Positions 49,455 to 57,060 of a DNA stretch of 64,000 nt are shown here, piece after piece. Where the stretch lies: NCBI GenBank assembly GCA_019752115.1, contig JAIEMN010000019.1, positions 124,001 through 188,000 on the forward strand, in the 5' to 3' direction. The DNA is from Gemmatimonadaceae bacterium. GTDB lineage: Bacteria; Gemmatimonadota; Gemmatimonadetes; Gemmatimonadales; Gemmatimonadaceae. The position numbers and the translations under genes were made by a program. How positions within the stretch are numbered: the first letter of the stretch is position 1; each line of letters starts with the position of its first letter. Below the pieces are notes generated by a model that saw nothing but the letters and a program-made list of their open reading frames with translations, had not been told where the DNA came from and made no database searches.

Positions 49455-50690
49455 GTGTATTCAGGCTCGACAACAACGGCTGTGCGTCATCTCGCCATTG
49501 AGGCGACGCGTCTCGTGCAGGAGAAGCGGGGCATTGCCCGCTATGTGCGCAACGTGGTGCGCGAACTCGCCACGCAGCACCCGTCGCTGCGCTTCACGTT
49601 CTACACCGGCAGCCTGGCCGATGAGGCGCCCCTGCGTGCCCTCCTGCGCACGCTGCATCCCACGCTCGATGCGCGCGCCGAGGTGGCCCCCATCGATGAA
49701 CTCCGCGACACGCGCGCCGATGTGGCGTGGTATGCCTGGAACTTCATCACCGAGCCCGCCGAGCACGCCGCACGCGTCGTGACCATTCACGACCTCGCCC
49801 CCATGCTCCAGGTGGACGGGCGCTGGTGGAAGTTCTACAAGCGCGCCAAGTATCGCCGCCGCTACGAGCGCACCGTGGCCATGGCCGATGCCATCGTCAC
49901 CGACTCCGCGTTCAGCCGCCGCGAGATGATGCATCATCTGGGCGTCGACCCGTTTCACATCACCGTGACGCTGCTGGCGGCCGATGATCTGCCGCTCGCC
50001 AGCGCCGACGATACGACACCGCTCGACGACGCCGGTGTGCACGGCGCGTACTTTCTGTACGTGGGGGCCCAGGACGGCCGCAAGAATCTGTGCACGCTGT
50101 ATCGCGCGATGGAGCAGCTGTGGGCGAATGGCCATCGCGTGCCGCTCGTGCAGTGCGGCCCGTCGCTCTCGCGCGAAACCAAGGCGCTTCTCGGCAAGGT
50201 CCCGTGGCTCCGCCATGTGGGCTTCGTGAGCGAGACGCAGCTGGCGACACTCTATCGACGGGCGACCGCGCTGGTCTTTCCGTCGTGCTACGAAGGCTTC
50301 GGCCTGCCCGTCGTGGAAGCGATGCGCGTGGGCACGCCCGTGATCTGCGCCGCGGGCAGTTCGCTCGCCGAGGTGGTGGGCGGCGCGGCGCTGCAGGTGA
50401 CATGGAACGACGCCACCGGTTTCACCACCGAGATGCAGCGGTTGCTCGTGCATGCCGCACTGCGCGACGAGTTGCGCACGCGTAGCATCACGCAGGCCGC
50501 GCAGTACTCGTGGTCGCGCACCGCGAGCGAGACGTACGCGCTGTTCACGCGCGTCGTGCGTCGCCGCGTGGAGCGCGAGGTCACGCCACCACGCGTCCTC
50601 GTGCCGGTGGATGTGCTGCGCTCACCGGCGCTGGCACCGAGCGCACCAGTAGCTGCGTCGGCCCGCCTGCAGAACATCGCGAACGGCTGA
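49455..50690 (+). CDS. glycosyltransferase family 4-like (GT-B fold)
   Basis: About 411 residues with the GT-B layout: N-terminal acceptor half (EATRLVQEKRGIARYVRNVVREL, VVTIHDLAPML), a hinge, and a donor half with YFLYVGAQDGRKNLCTLY, LVQCGPSLS and the EX7E-type motif in ALVFPSCYEGFGLPVVEAMRVGTPVI. These enzymes build exopolysaccharide or lipopolysaccharide; the acceptor is unknown. GTG 49455 is preferred because GGAG lies six bases upstream; GTG 49401 is possible. The last 69 bases overlap the 3' end of the convergent mutM gene, so the C-terminal tail is encoded antisense to the MutM zinc finger. Confidence 0.85.
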   Translation: MYSGSTTTAVRHLAIEATRLVQEKRGIARYVRNVVRELATQHPSLRFTFYTGSLADEAPLRALLRTLHPTLDARAEVAPIDELRDTRADVAWYAWNFITEPAEHAARVVTIHDLAPMLQVDGRWWKFYKRAKYRRRYERTVAMADAIVTDSAFSRREMMHHLGVDPFHITVTLLAADDLPLASADDTTPLDDAGVHGAYFLYVGAQDGRKNLCTLYRAMEQLWANGHRVPLVQCGPSLSRETKALLGKVPWLRHVGFVSETQLATLYRRATALVFPSCYEGFGLPVVEAMRVGTPVICAAGSSLAEVVGGAALQVTWNDATGFTTEMQRLLVHAALRDELRTRSITQAAQYSWSRTASETYALFTRVVRRRVEREVTPPRVLVPVDVLRSPALAPSAPVAASARLQNIANG

Positions 50691-51425
50691 TCCGCAGCGC
50701 CGGCACGGGTCGCCCGTGCGGCCATACACGCGCCAGATCTCGCTCTCCCGCACCGGCGTGCCATCGGCGGTCGTCCGCTCCCAGTAGCGCCCCGTTGGCG
50801 CGGTGCGCAGGACCTCCACGATCGCATCGCGCAGGCGTGCCACCCGCGCCGCCGACAGCGTGTTGGCTGGCGTCGCCGGATGGATCCGCGCTTCCCACAG
50901 CGCTTCCGACGCGTAGATGTTGCCGACGCCCGCGACCACATGCTGATCGAGCAGCACGGGCTTGATGGGCGCACGCCGCGTGCGCAGCGCCGCGCGCAGC
51001 ACCTCGGCGGTGAACGTGTCAGCGAGGGGCTCGGGCCCGGCCTCCACACCGGCGAACGTGCCCGGTGCATGGCGCGTGAGCACGCAGAGGGCGCGCGAAT
51101 CCACGAGGCTCACTCGCACCCCTTCCCGGGTGGTCAGACGGACCCGTTCATGCCGCGGAGGTGGCTCGTCGAGAGTCGTGAACTCCCAGTCGCCGTTGAG
51201 CCGGAAGTGCACTTCCAGCACGCTGCCGTCGGTCAGGTGAATGAGCTGCACCTTGGCCCGGCGGTCCACCCGCTCGATCCGCTGGCCGGCGAGCGCCCGC
51301 GCCGCCGCCGGGGGCAGGTGTCGCCGCTGCGAGGGGTGCAGCGCCTCGGCGCGGTCGATGGTGTGCCCCAGCACCGCTTGGCGGAGCCGACCGGCAGCGA
51401 ATTCGACTTCGGGAAGTTCCGGCAT
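50622..51425 (-). CDS. mutM: formamidopyrimidine-DNA glycosylase (Fpg/MutM)
   Basis: A 267-residue base-excision repair enzyme. It begins MPELPEVE, with the catalytic N-terminal proline and Glu3 after Met removal. Further family marks: lysine of the H2TH region (KPVLLDQHVVAGVGNIYASEALW) and a C-terminal zinc finger DPCRRCGSA...WCARCQRR (CxxC-x16-CxxC). It excises 8-oxoguanine and ring-opened purines and nicks the abasic site. ATG 51425 is fixed by the obligatory MPELPE; the in-frame extension to 51470 is not used. Its 3' end overlaps the glycosyltransferase gene. Confidence 0.95.
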   Translation of the reverse strand: MPELPEVEFAAGRLRQAVLGHTIDRAEALHPSQRRHLPPAAARALAGQRIERVDRRAKVQLIHLTDGSVLEVHFRLNGDWEFTTLDEPPPRHERVRLTTREGVRVSLVDSRALCVLTRHAPGTFAGVEAGPEPLADTFTAEVLRAALRTRRAPIKPVLLDQHVVAGVGNIYASEALWEARIHPATPANTLSAARVARLRDAIVEVLRTAPTGRYWERTTADGTPVRESEIWRVYGRTGDPCRRCGSAVRDVLQAGRRSYWCARCQRR

Positions 51426-51546
51426 GCCGATCGGAACCCCACCGGGCGGCTCGCGGTGCCGATGCGCCAAACATGGTCCAATCCGTCACTTAGTGGTCCG
51501 TGAATCACAAAAGTGGGGTCTTGCGCGAATCGCCGGTGGGCGTAAG

Positions 51547-52374
51547 TTGTCCACAATCTTCCACAAGGCCTCGAGGGCTATTCCTATCAGTTCGCCCCGG
51601 TCCCTCAAGTACGAATACGAGCTCTACGTCGAGAGCGAGATCGAGCACTACAAAGACTCGGTGTCGCGCGGCGCGCTCCTGAAAATCGGTGACGAGGCGG
51701 TCGCGGCGCTCATGGCGTCCGACCAGATCGGGCTCACCGAGCTCCTCGTGTGCGACGAGGTGGACCGGATTATCGCGAAGCGCCTCCGGCTGCCCACGTT
51801 CGCGACCTGGAAGCGGCGCCGCCTCAAGGCGCTCGAGGAATACCGCAAGCCGGAGCACTGGGGGATCGACCCGAACGCCGCCTTTGTTCGCGCGCTCGCC
51901 GATTCTGATGGGCACGTGCTGGTGGCCGGTGCGGAGCAGGAGGGGCCGGCGCTCTATCTGGCGGCGCGTGGGGCTGCCGTGACCGCCGTGGAGCCCGAGG
52001 AAGACGCCGTGGAGCGCGTTGTCCGGGCGGCCCATGCCGCAGGCCTGACCGAGCGGGTGCGGGGCTACTGCAGCGATCTGGGCGCCTGGGCGCCCGACGT
52101 GGCGCTGCATGCGGTGGTGTGCACGCCGGCGGCCTTCGCCGGGCTCGATGCCCAGGACCGCGCCCGGGTCATCGAGGTGCTCCAGAGTGCCACGGTTGAC
52201 GGGGGCGTGCACCTCGTGGAGACGATCGTCGCCGGGACCGAGCCGCGGCAGGGCGATGCGCCGGCGATGATGGAGGAGCTCCAGACCCGCTATCGCGGCT
52301 GGACGATCTCGATCGACCGGAGCTCGCCGTTCAAGGAAACCTTCCTCGCGCGGAAGGCCGCGGCGGTCGCCTAG
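51547..52374 (+). CDS. SAM methyltransferase-like protein of unknown function
   Basis: About 275 residues. The N-terminal 100 residues are charged and helical (YEYELYVESEIEHYKDSVSRGALLKIGDEAVAAL) and match nothing I know. The C-terminal part is a Rossmann-type methyltransferase-like fold: GHVLVAGAEQEGPALYLAARGAAVTAVEPEEDAVERV, VVCTPAAFAGLDA and GGVHLVETIVAG, though the usual GxGxG is degenerate (AGAEQEG), so SAM binding is uncertain. The start is unclear: no ATG precedes the conserved-looking region; TTG 51547 is used, GTG 51493 is possible. An intrinsic terminator at 52413-52447 follows. Divergent from mutM. Confidence 0.65.
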   Translation: MSTIFHKASRAIPISSPRSLKYEYELYVESEIEHYKDSVSRGALLKIGDEAVAALMASDQIGLTELLVCDEVDRIIAKRLRLPTFATWKRRRLKALEEYRKPEHWGIDPNAAFVRALADSDGHVLVAGAEQEGPALYLAARGAAVTAVEPEEDAVERVVRAAHAAGLTERVRGYCSDLGAWAPDVALHAVVCTPAAFAGLDAQDRARVIEVLQSATVDGGVHLVETIVAGTEPRQGDAPAMMEELQTRYRGWTISIDRSSPFKETFLARKAAAVA

Positions 52375-52412
52375 CCGCTGGCGGTCGATCACAAAGTTCG
52401 CGGAACCGGGCC

Positions 52413-52447
52413 AAGCGCGTGTCACACCGACACGCGCTTTTGCTTTT
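52413..52447 (+). terminator. intrinsic terminator of the methyltransferase-like gene
   Basis: An 11-bp perfect stem (52413-52423 with 52429-52439), five-base loop, followed by TTTGCTTTT. It starts 39 bases after the stop at 52374. Confidence 0.88.
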
Positions 52448-52552
52448 GTGACGTGTCGGCGGGACACAGCAAAGGCCGCGAGACGCGCCGGCAATCCTGC
52501 AAGTCCTTGATAAGCAATCGGTTGGAACGATTCCGCCGACTGGCATCCACCC

Positions 52553-52561
52553 TGCTATATA
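52553..52561 (+). promoter_or_regulatory. extended -10 promoter for the 58-residue protein gene
   Basis: TGCTATATA (extended TGn plus TATATA) in otherwise GC-rich DNA. No -35 at the usual distance, as is common with extended -10 elements. Predicted start about seven bases downstream leaves a leader of roughly 55 bases. Confidence 0.45.
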
Positions 52562-52622
52562 CGGGAGTGAATGCCGACTTCGCGTGACGTCGGCCGACTC
52601 TTTTTCGGGTGGAGGGCCACCC

Positions 52623-52799
52623 ATGCGAACCAAGACGATGCTCATCAAGCCCGAGTCCAAGGAACCCCTCGGGATCGTTGTCGCCGATGGCGGCCAGGGG
52701 GATGTGGCGCCGCGCTTTTCCGCCTTTGTCTGGGGCCCTGTGCCCGACGATCTCGAGGCGGAAGCCCAGCACCCTGCCCTGGTCGGGTCAGCGGCCTGA
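52623..52799 (+). CDS. 58-residue conserved-looking small protein
   Basis: ATG 52623 follows an ideal Shine-Dalgarno (GGAGG seven bases before). The product starts MRTKTMLIKPESKEPLGIVV and continues with ADGGQGDVAPRFSAFVWGPV and a short acidic tail; no membrane segment, cysteine or known motif. The gene is framed by terminators (52413-52447 before, 52836-52867 after) and has its own promoter-like element, so it is an independent, possibly well-expressed unit. An overlapping frame from ATG 52571 looks like a shadow. Function unknown. Confidence 0.65.
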   Translation: MRTKTMLIKPESKEPLGIVVADGGQGDVAPRFSAFVWGPVPDDLEAEAQHPALVGSAA

Positions 52800-52835
52800 C
52801 GGGCCATTTCCGGCCAACGGCCGGGCAGAAAACGT

Positions 52836-52867
52836 GAAAGGCGCCGGCTGACATGCCGGCGCCTTTC
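52836..52867. terminator. hairpin terminator between the 58-residue gene and the H1-like gene
   Basis: A perfect 13-bp stem (52836-52848 with 52855-52867) around a six-base loop. Left arm begins GAAAG, right arm ends CTTTC, so it may end transcription from both sides. Confidence 0.85.
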
Positions 52868-52923
52868 GCGTATGGTCCCCGAACGGGGGTACTGCGACTG
52901 CGTCTTCGCTGACGAGCGAAGGA

Positions 52924-53193
52924 TTACGCAGCAGCCGGGGCCGGAGCCGCAGCCTTCTTGGCGCGCTTGGCCGGCTTCTTGGCCTTCTTCGCAGCCTTCT
53001 TCGCACCCTTCTTGGCGGCCTTCTTGGCCGTCTTCTTGGCGCCCTTCTTGGCGGCCTTCTTGGCCGTCTTCTTCGCGCCCTTCTTCGCGGCCTTCTTGGC
53101 GGCCTTCTTCACGGTCTTGCGGGCAGCCTTCTTGGCGGTCTTGCGAGCGCCCTTCTTCGCCGCCTTCTTGGCGGCCTTCTTGGCAGGAGCCAT
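52924..53193 (-). CDS. histone H1-like lysine/alanine-rich DNA-binding protein
   Basis: An 89-residue protein made almost wholly of AAKK, KGAKK and ARKT units, ending in an alanine-proline tail. It lacks aromatic residues and any folded domain and resembles the lysine-rich tails of AlgP, Hc1/Hc2 and bacterial histone-H1-like proteins that compact or coat DNA non-specifically. The same tail style ends the NYN-LOTUS protein at 60943. ATG 53193 is preceded by AGAGGG eight to nine bases upstream, in a leader containing the palindrome CTCTCACGAGAG. The gene is bordered by a terminator at 52836. Codon pattern is highly repetitive, so copy number may vary between strains. Confidence 0.8.
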   Translation of the reverse strand: MAPAKKAAKKAAKKGARKTAKKAARKTVKKAAKKAAKKGAKKTAKKAAKKGAKKTAKKAAKKGAKKAAKKAKKPAKRAKKAAAPAPAAA

Positions 53194-53879
53194 TTGAACA
53201 ACCCTCTCACGAGAGGTGGAAATGCTCACTTTCCCCCGGTGGAAAGGTGAGCGCGCACTTCGAGCGGCGCATGCACCGCGTCGGAATGCGCTACGCAGCC
53301 TCCAGGAGGACAGCGTAGCTGGGGGTCAGCGCCACAACGGCCGCCGACAACTGGGTGGGGGTCGCATCGGCGCGATCAGCGGCCACGGGGCGCGCGCTGC
53401 CGGACGCAGACTGGGGAGGGAGAGACGACGGCGCCGAGGTCTCGACCGCCGTGCGCTGAGCGCACCGGGAGACCTCCAGGCGGGGAGCCACGGGGCATGC
53501 TGCCACCGCAGCCATAGGCTTTCGAAGGAACTCGTGCCGTTTTATCGCCACGCGTTTCCGATGGGGCTTACACAGCGCATATCCGCGAACATCCGTGACG
53601 TTGGGTGCATCAGATGTGGACAGCGTGCGCAAGTCGTTGAATTACAGCGAATATAGGCGTGGATAATTGCATCGCGCAATAGTGCGTATAAAGAACGCGC
53701 GCGATTACATCATCCGGCGCTCGCGGAAGAGACGGACCACCCCCCGCCACCGTCACACATTCGGCACCATTTTCGTGCCCCTTTCTCCCGTCGGGCGTCC
53801 GTGCGAGTTTGCGGCTCTCCCCAGTGGGACTCGCCCAACCCCCCCTCGCCGGCCTCGCCGGCTTCTCGTGCGGAGCGTC
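53194..53879. other. 686-base region without a clearly supported gene
   Basis: Frames are open on both strands (plus 53216-53656, minus 53291-53632) but neither product looks like a real protein; the minus one would have an unsupported start. From 53560 the GC content falls. A -10-like TATAAA at 53687-53692 and a nearby ATTGC/GCAAT inverted repeat (about 53666-53680) probably belong to the tdh promoter region, giving a leader of about 180 bases for tdh. Confidence 0.5.
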
Positions 53880-54905
53880 ATGAAAGCGCTGGTGAAGGAG
53901 ACCGCGGGTCGCGGTCTCACCCTCAAGGACGTCCCGGAACCCACCATCCGCGACAACGAAGTCCTCGTCAAAGTCCGGAGCGCCGGGGTCTGTGGCACCG
54001 ACGTGCACATCTACGAGTGGGATGCCTGGGCCGCCGGTCGCTGCAAGCCGCCCTTCATCTGCGGCCATGAGTTCGCCGGCGATGTCGTCCAGGTCGGCGC
54101 CCTCGTCGACTCGGTGAAGGTCGGCGCCCGGGTCACCGCCGAAGGCCACATCGTCGACGAGCACTCGCTCTTTTCCCGAACGGGCAACGCCCACGTCGAT
54201 CCGGCCACCAAGATCATCGGCGTCGATCGCGATGGCTGCTTCGCCGAGTACATCGCGATGCCGGCCTCGAACATCTGGCCCCTCGACCCGGCGATCAGCT
54301 ATGACCTGGGCGGGATCCACGACCCGATGGGCAACGCCTTTCACACCGCCCTCACCGCCGATATCCCCGGCAGTGTCGTGCTCATCACCGGCTGTGGCCC
54401 GATCGGCGCGTTCGCCGTCGGCATCTGCAAGGCCGCCGGCGCCGCGCACATCATCGCGACCGATGTGAATCCGCGCCGCCTCGAACTCGCCCGGCGCATG
54501 GGCGCCCACGATGCGGTCACCCCCGACGAGGCGAAGGACGCCGTCATGCGCGCCTCCGATGGCCATGGGGCCGACGTCGTCCTCGAGATGTCCGGGGTGC
54601 CGAGCGCCGTCCATCAGGCCTTCGCGCTCGCCCGCCCCGCCGGCCGCGTGAACATGCTGGGCATCCCGTCGAAGACCATCGACATCGATTTCGCCACCGA
54701 AATCATCTTCAAGGGGCTCACCATCTATGGGGTCGTCGGCCGCCGCATGTACGACACCTGGCACCAGATGACCCGTTTCATCCGCTCGGGCGCCTTCGAC
54801 CCGACGCCGGTCATCACCCACCGCCTCCCGCTCGAAGCCGTCGACGACGCCATGCACCTCATCAAGAGCGGCGAAGCGGGCAAGATCATCTTCCAGATCG
54901 GCTGA
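53880..54905 (+). CDS. tdh: L-threonine 3-dehydrogenase without the structural zinc cysteines
   Basis: A 341-residue zinc-dependent alcohol dehydrogenase family enzyme, same length as E. coli Tdh. Catalytic zinc ligands Cys38 (GVCGTDVH), His63 and Glu64 (CGHEFAG) are present; NAD site is VVLITGCGPIGAFAVGI; substrate motifs HDPMGNAFHTAL and GLTIYGVVGRRMYDTWHQM match Tdh. It oxidises L-threonine to 2-amino-3-ketobutyrate, which Kbl, encoded 13 bases downstream, cleaves to glycine and acetyl-CoA. The structural-zinc positions 93, 96, 99 and 107, all Cys in E. coli, are Asp, Ser, Ser and Asp here, so that lobe has no zinc. ATG 53880. Confidence 0.93.
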   Translation: MKALVKETAGRGLTLKDVPEPTIRDNEVLVKVRSAGVCGTDVHIYEWDAWAAGRCKPPFICGHEFAGDVVQVGALVDSVKVGARVTAEGHIVDEHSLFSRTGNAHVDPATKIIGVDRDGCFAEYIAMPASNIWPLDPAISYDLGGIHDPMGNAFHTALTADIPGSVVLITGCGPIGAFAVGICKAAGAAHIIATDVNPRRLELARRMGAHDAVTPDEAKDAVMRASDGHGADVVLEMSGVPSAVHQAFALARPAGRVNMLGIPSKTIDIDFATEIIFKGLTIYGVVGRRMYDTWHQMTRFIRSGAFDPTPVITHRLPLEAVDDAMHLIKSGEAGKIIFQIG

Positions 54906-54918
54906 CGCCTTCCCGACC

Positions 54919-56112
54919 ATGAGTCTTTTCACCGACCTGCAGGACGAACTCGACGCGCTCAAGGCGGCCGGCACCTACAAGCGCCTCAACTATCTCGAAG
55001 GGCCGCAGGGGGCACGCGTCCGCATGGAAGGGCGCGGCGAGGTCATCGTCCTCTCCTCCAACAACTACCTCGGCCTGTCGAACGAGCCGAGTGTGGTGCA
55101 GGCGGGCATCGATGCTCTGCACCAGTTCGGCGCCGGGACGGCGAGTGTCCGGTTCATCTGCGGCACCTTCACCGTACACCGCGAGCTCGAGGCCGCGCTC
55201 GCGCGCTTCGTCGGCACCGAAGCCAGCATGAGTTATGTGTCGGCGTGGAACGCCAACGAAGCGCTGACTGCCACCATCGTGCGCGAAGGCGATTTCGCCA
55301 TTTCCGACGCACTCAACCACGCCTCGATCATCGATTCGATCCGCCTCGCCAAGGCGATCACCAAGTGCACGACGGCGGTCTACAAGCACGCCGACCTCGA
55401 CGATCTCCGCGAAAAGCTCCGGGCCAACAAAGACGCCAAGCGGAAGCTCATCTGGACCGATGGCGTCTTTTCGATGGAAGGGGCGATCGCCAAGCTCCCC
55501 GACATCGTGCAGATCGCCCGCGAGGAAGGGGCGATCGTGGTCATGGACGACTCCCACGCCACCGGCGTGCTGGGCAAGACGGGGCGCGGGACCGCCGAGC
55601 ATTTCAACATGATCGGCGAGGTGGACATCATCACCTCGACCCTCGGCAAGGCACTCGGCGGCGCCGCCGGTGGATTCATCGCCGGCCCGGCGTCGCTCTG
55701 CGACATCATGACGCAGCGCTCGCGCCCGCAGCTCTTTTCCAACGCCCTGCCGCCGACGGTCGCGGCGAGTGCGCTCCAGTCGGTGCGCTACACGGAAGCG
55801 CACCCGGAGCTGGTGACGCGGCTCCACGAGAACGCCCGCTATTTCCGCGCGGCGATCCAGGAGGCGGGGTTCCATCCGCTCCCGGGTGAAACGCCGATCG
55901 TCCCGATCATCGTCGGCGAGACGGCGCTGGCGATCCGTATGAGCGACCTGCTCCTCGAGCGCGGCGTGTTCGTGACGGGCTTCGGCTTCCCGGTCGTCCC
56001 GCAGGGCCAGGCGCGCGTGCGCTGTCAGGTCAGTGCGGCGCACACGAAGGAGGACTTGGACGCGGTGGTCTCCGCGTTCAAGTCGGCGGGCAAGGTCGCC
56101 GGGCTGCTGTAA
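54919..56112 (+). CDS. kbl: glycine C-acetyltransferase (2-amino-3-ketobutyrate CoA ligase)
   Basis: A 397-residue fold-type I PLP enzyme of the alpha-oxoamine synthase group. Family segments: NNYLGLSNEPSV, RFICGTFTVHRELE, LNHASIIDSIRLAKA, VFSMEGAIAKLPDIV, MDDSHATGVLGKTGRGT and the PLP lysine in TSTLGKALGGAAGGF (about K244). With Tdh it forms the threonine-to-glycine pathway: Kbl takes 2-amino-3-ketobutyrate plus CoA to glycine plus acetyl-CoA. Gap to tdh is 13 bases, so the two form an operon. A long hairpin begins on the base after the stop codon. Confidence 0.95.
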   Translation: MSLFTDLQDELDALKAAGTYKRLNYLEGPQGARVRMEGRGEVIVLSSNNYLGLSNEPSVVQAGIDALHQFGAGTASVRFICGTFTVHRELEAALARFVGTEASMSYVSAWNANEALTATIVREGDFAISDALNHASIIDSIRLAKAITKCTTAVYKHADLDDLREKLRANKDAKRKLIWTDGVFSMEGAIAKLPDIVQIAREEGAIVVMDDSHATGVLGKTGRGTAEHFNMIGEVDIITSTLGKALGGAAGGFIAGPASLCDIMTQRSRPQLFSNALPPTVAASALQSVRYTEAHPELVTRLHENARYFRAAIQEAGFHPLPGETPIVPIIVGETALAIRMSDLLLERGVFVTGFGFPVVPQGQARVRCQVSAAHTKEDLDAVVSAFKSAGKVAGLL

Positions 56113-56223
56113 ACAGCATACACAGAGCGCATGGAGACTGAGGGGCGCACGGGGATTCTGGAGATACGGACCGATACCGTCCTCCTTCCCCTCTTCAGTC
56201 ACCGTGACCTCTGTGTGTGCTGT
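56113..56223 (+). repeat. long imperfect hairpin after kbl
   Basis: Outer arms ACAGCATACACAGAG (56113-56127) and CTCTGTGTGTGCTGT (56209-56223) pair fully but for one T-G. Inner stems GACTGA/TCAGTC, GGGG/CCCC, GGAG/CTCC and ACGG/CCGT continue it almost to the loop at about 56171. It starts one base after the kbl stop and separates it from the signalling operon. Confidence 0.75.
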
Positions 56224-56255
56224 GAGCGTTCGTCCAGATCGGCACCCAACACTAC

Positions 56256-56261
56256 TATATA
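56256..56261 (+). promoter_or_regulatory. possible -10 box of a leaderless transcript for the partner-switch operon
   Basis: TATATA is followed by GATGCA and then the ATG at 56268, six bases away, the same spacing seen at 7135 and 31674. The region between the hairpin at 56223 and this box would hold the promoter. Confidence 0.4.
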
Positions 56262-56267
56262 GATGCA

Positions 56268-56600
56268 ATGTCGTCGCTCCTCCTGCCGCTGATCCTGTTT
56301 TTGGGGTTCATCGGCTTCCGCATCGCCAGCATCATGGCGACGCGGAAGCGCGAGGCGCAGCTGCGCGCGGCATGGCGTGCGGAGGTCGAGGCGACGCGCG
56401 CGGCGTCCGCGCAGGCGGCACGCGCACTCCGTGAGCCGCTCGACGCGCTGCTCTCCGCCGCCGCGCGATTGCAGGCGAGCGGCGCGGAGCGGACGGCGGC
56501 GGAACGCGCCGAACTCGCGACGATCGCGGCGGCCGGGCAGCAGCTCACCACGCTCGTGGACGGGATGGTCGGCGCTCCCGCGACGGGTCCCACCGCGTGA
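56268..56600 (+). CDS. membrane-anchored DHp-like (HisKA-like) protein lacking the phospho-acceptor histidine
   Basis: A 110-residue protein with an N-terminal membrane helix (LLLPLILFLGFIGFRIA), a basic stretch and then two alanine-rich helices: ARALREPLDALLSAAARL (51-68) and ERAELATIAAAGQQLTTLVDGM (79-100). The pattern follows the HisKA dimerisation domain (S-H-E-L-R-T-P-L, then E..LxTIxxxGxxLxxLIDxxL) except that the histidine position is Arg52. The next gene, overlapping by GTGA, encodes a stand-alone HATPase, so the two together look like a split and catalytically altered sensor kinase. Family membership is my reading of the pattern, not certain. Confidence 0.6.
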   Translation: MSSLLLPLILFLGFIGFRIASIMATRKREAQLRAAWRAEVEATRAASAQAARALREPLDALLSAAARLQASGAERTAAERAELATIAAAGQQLTTLVDGMVGAPATGPTA

Positions 56601-57058
56601 GCGCGTCGGAGATGCACGTCTACGCCGCCGACCCGCTCACGCTCGAACAGCTGAGTGAGATCCGCACCTTTGTCCGGGATGCGTTGTCGGGATTGGGCTG
56701 CGACGCCGCCATCGAGCCCTGCACGCTCGCCGTGGACGAAGTCTGCGCCAATCTCGTGGAGCATACCGTCGGTCCATCGGCCGGACCCACCCGGGTGATG
56801 GTGCGTCGCGACGGTTTTGACGCCATAATCGTGGTGGAGGATCACGGCACGCCGTTCGATCCTGCCAACGCCCCGCCTCCCAACCTCTCCACCAACTGGG
56901 AAGAGCGCCCGATCGGCGGTCTCGGTTGGTTTTTCGTCAAGCAGCTGATGGACGGCGTGCACTACGCCTCCGCGCCAACGGCCACCGGTCAGGTCAATCG
57001 CCTGACGTTGACCAAGCGCGACGCGTGTCCGCCTCCCCCCGAATCGTCCCAAGCCTGA
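56597..57058 (+). CDS. RsbW/SpoIIAB-like HATPase, serine-kinase anti-sigma type
   Basis: A 153-residue GHKL ATPase. N box LAVDEVCANLVEHT (Glu and Asn for ATP-Mg), G1 box VVEDHGTPFDP and G2 region GGLGWFFVKQLMD are all present. Small stand-alone HATPases of this type (HATPase_c_2) phosphorylate a STAS antagonist on serine and bind a sigma factor or other partner. Start GTG 56597 overlaps the upstream stop; the STAS gene follows with a two-base gap. No sigma factor gene is nearby, so the controlled target may be another protein, possibly the patatin-like proteins encoded next. Confidence 0.82.
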   Translation: MSASEMHVYAADPLTLEQLSEIRTFVRDALSGLGCDAAIEPCTLAVDEVCANLVEHTVGPSAGPTRVMVRRDGFDAIIVVEDHGTPFDPANAPPPNLSTNWEERPIGGLGWFFVKQLMDGVHYASAPTATGQVNRLTLTKRDACPPPPESSQA

Positions 57059-57060
57059 CC

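Noticed and set aside
52571-52837. Plus-strand frame of 88 codons from ATG 52571
   Set aside because: Overlaps the better supported 58-residue gene in another frame; its product is Arg/Gly/Cys-rich and runs into the terminator stem.
53291-53632. Minus-strand open frame of 113 codons in the same region
   Set aside because: No start signal, no family resemblance and odd composition; could be real but I cannot support it.
53216-53656. Plus-strand open frame of 146 codons between H1-like and tdh genes
   Set aside because: Arginine- and glycine-rich shadow-like composition, no Shine-Dalgarno, spans the low-GC promoter region of tdh.
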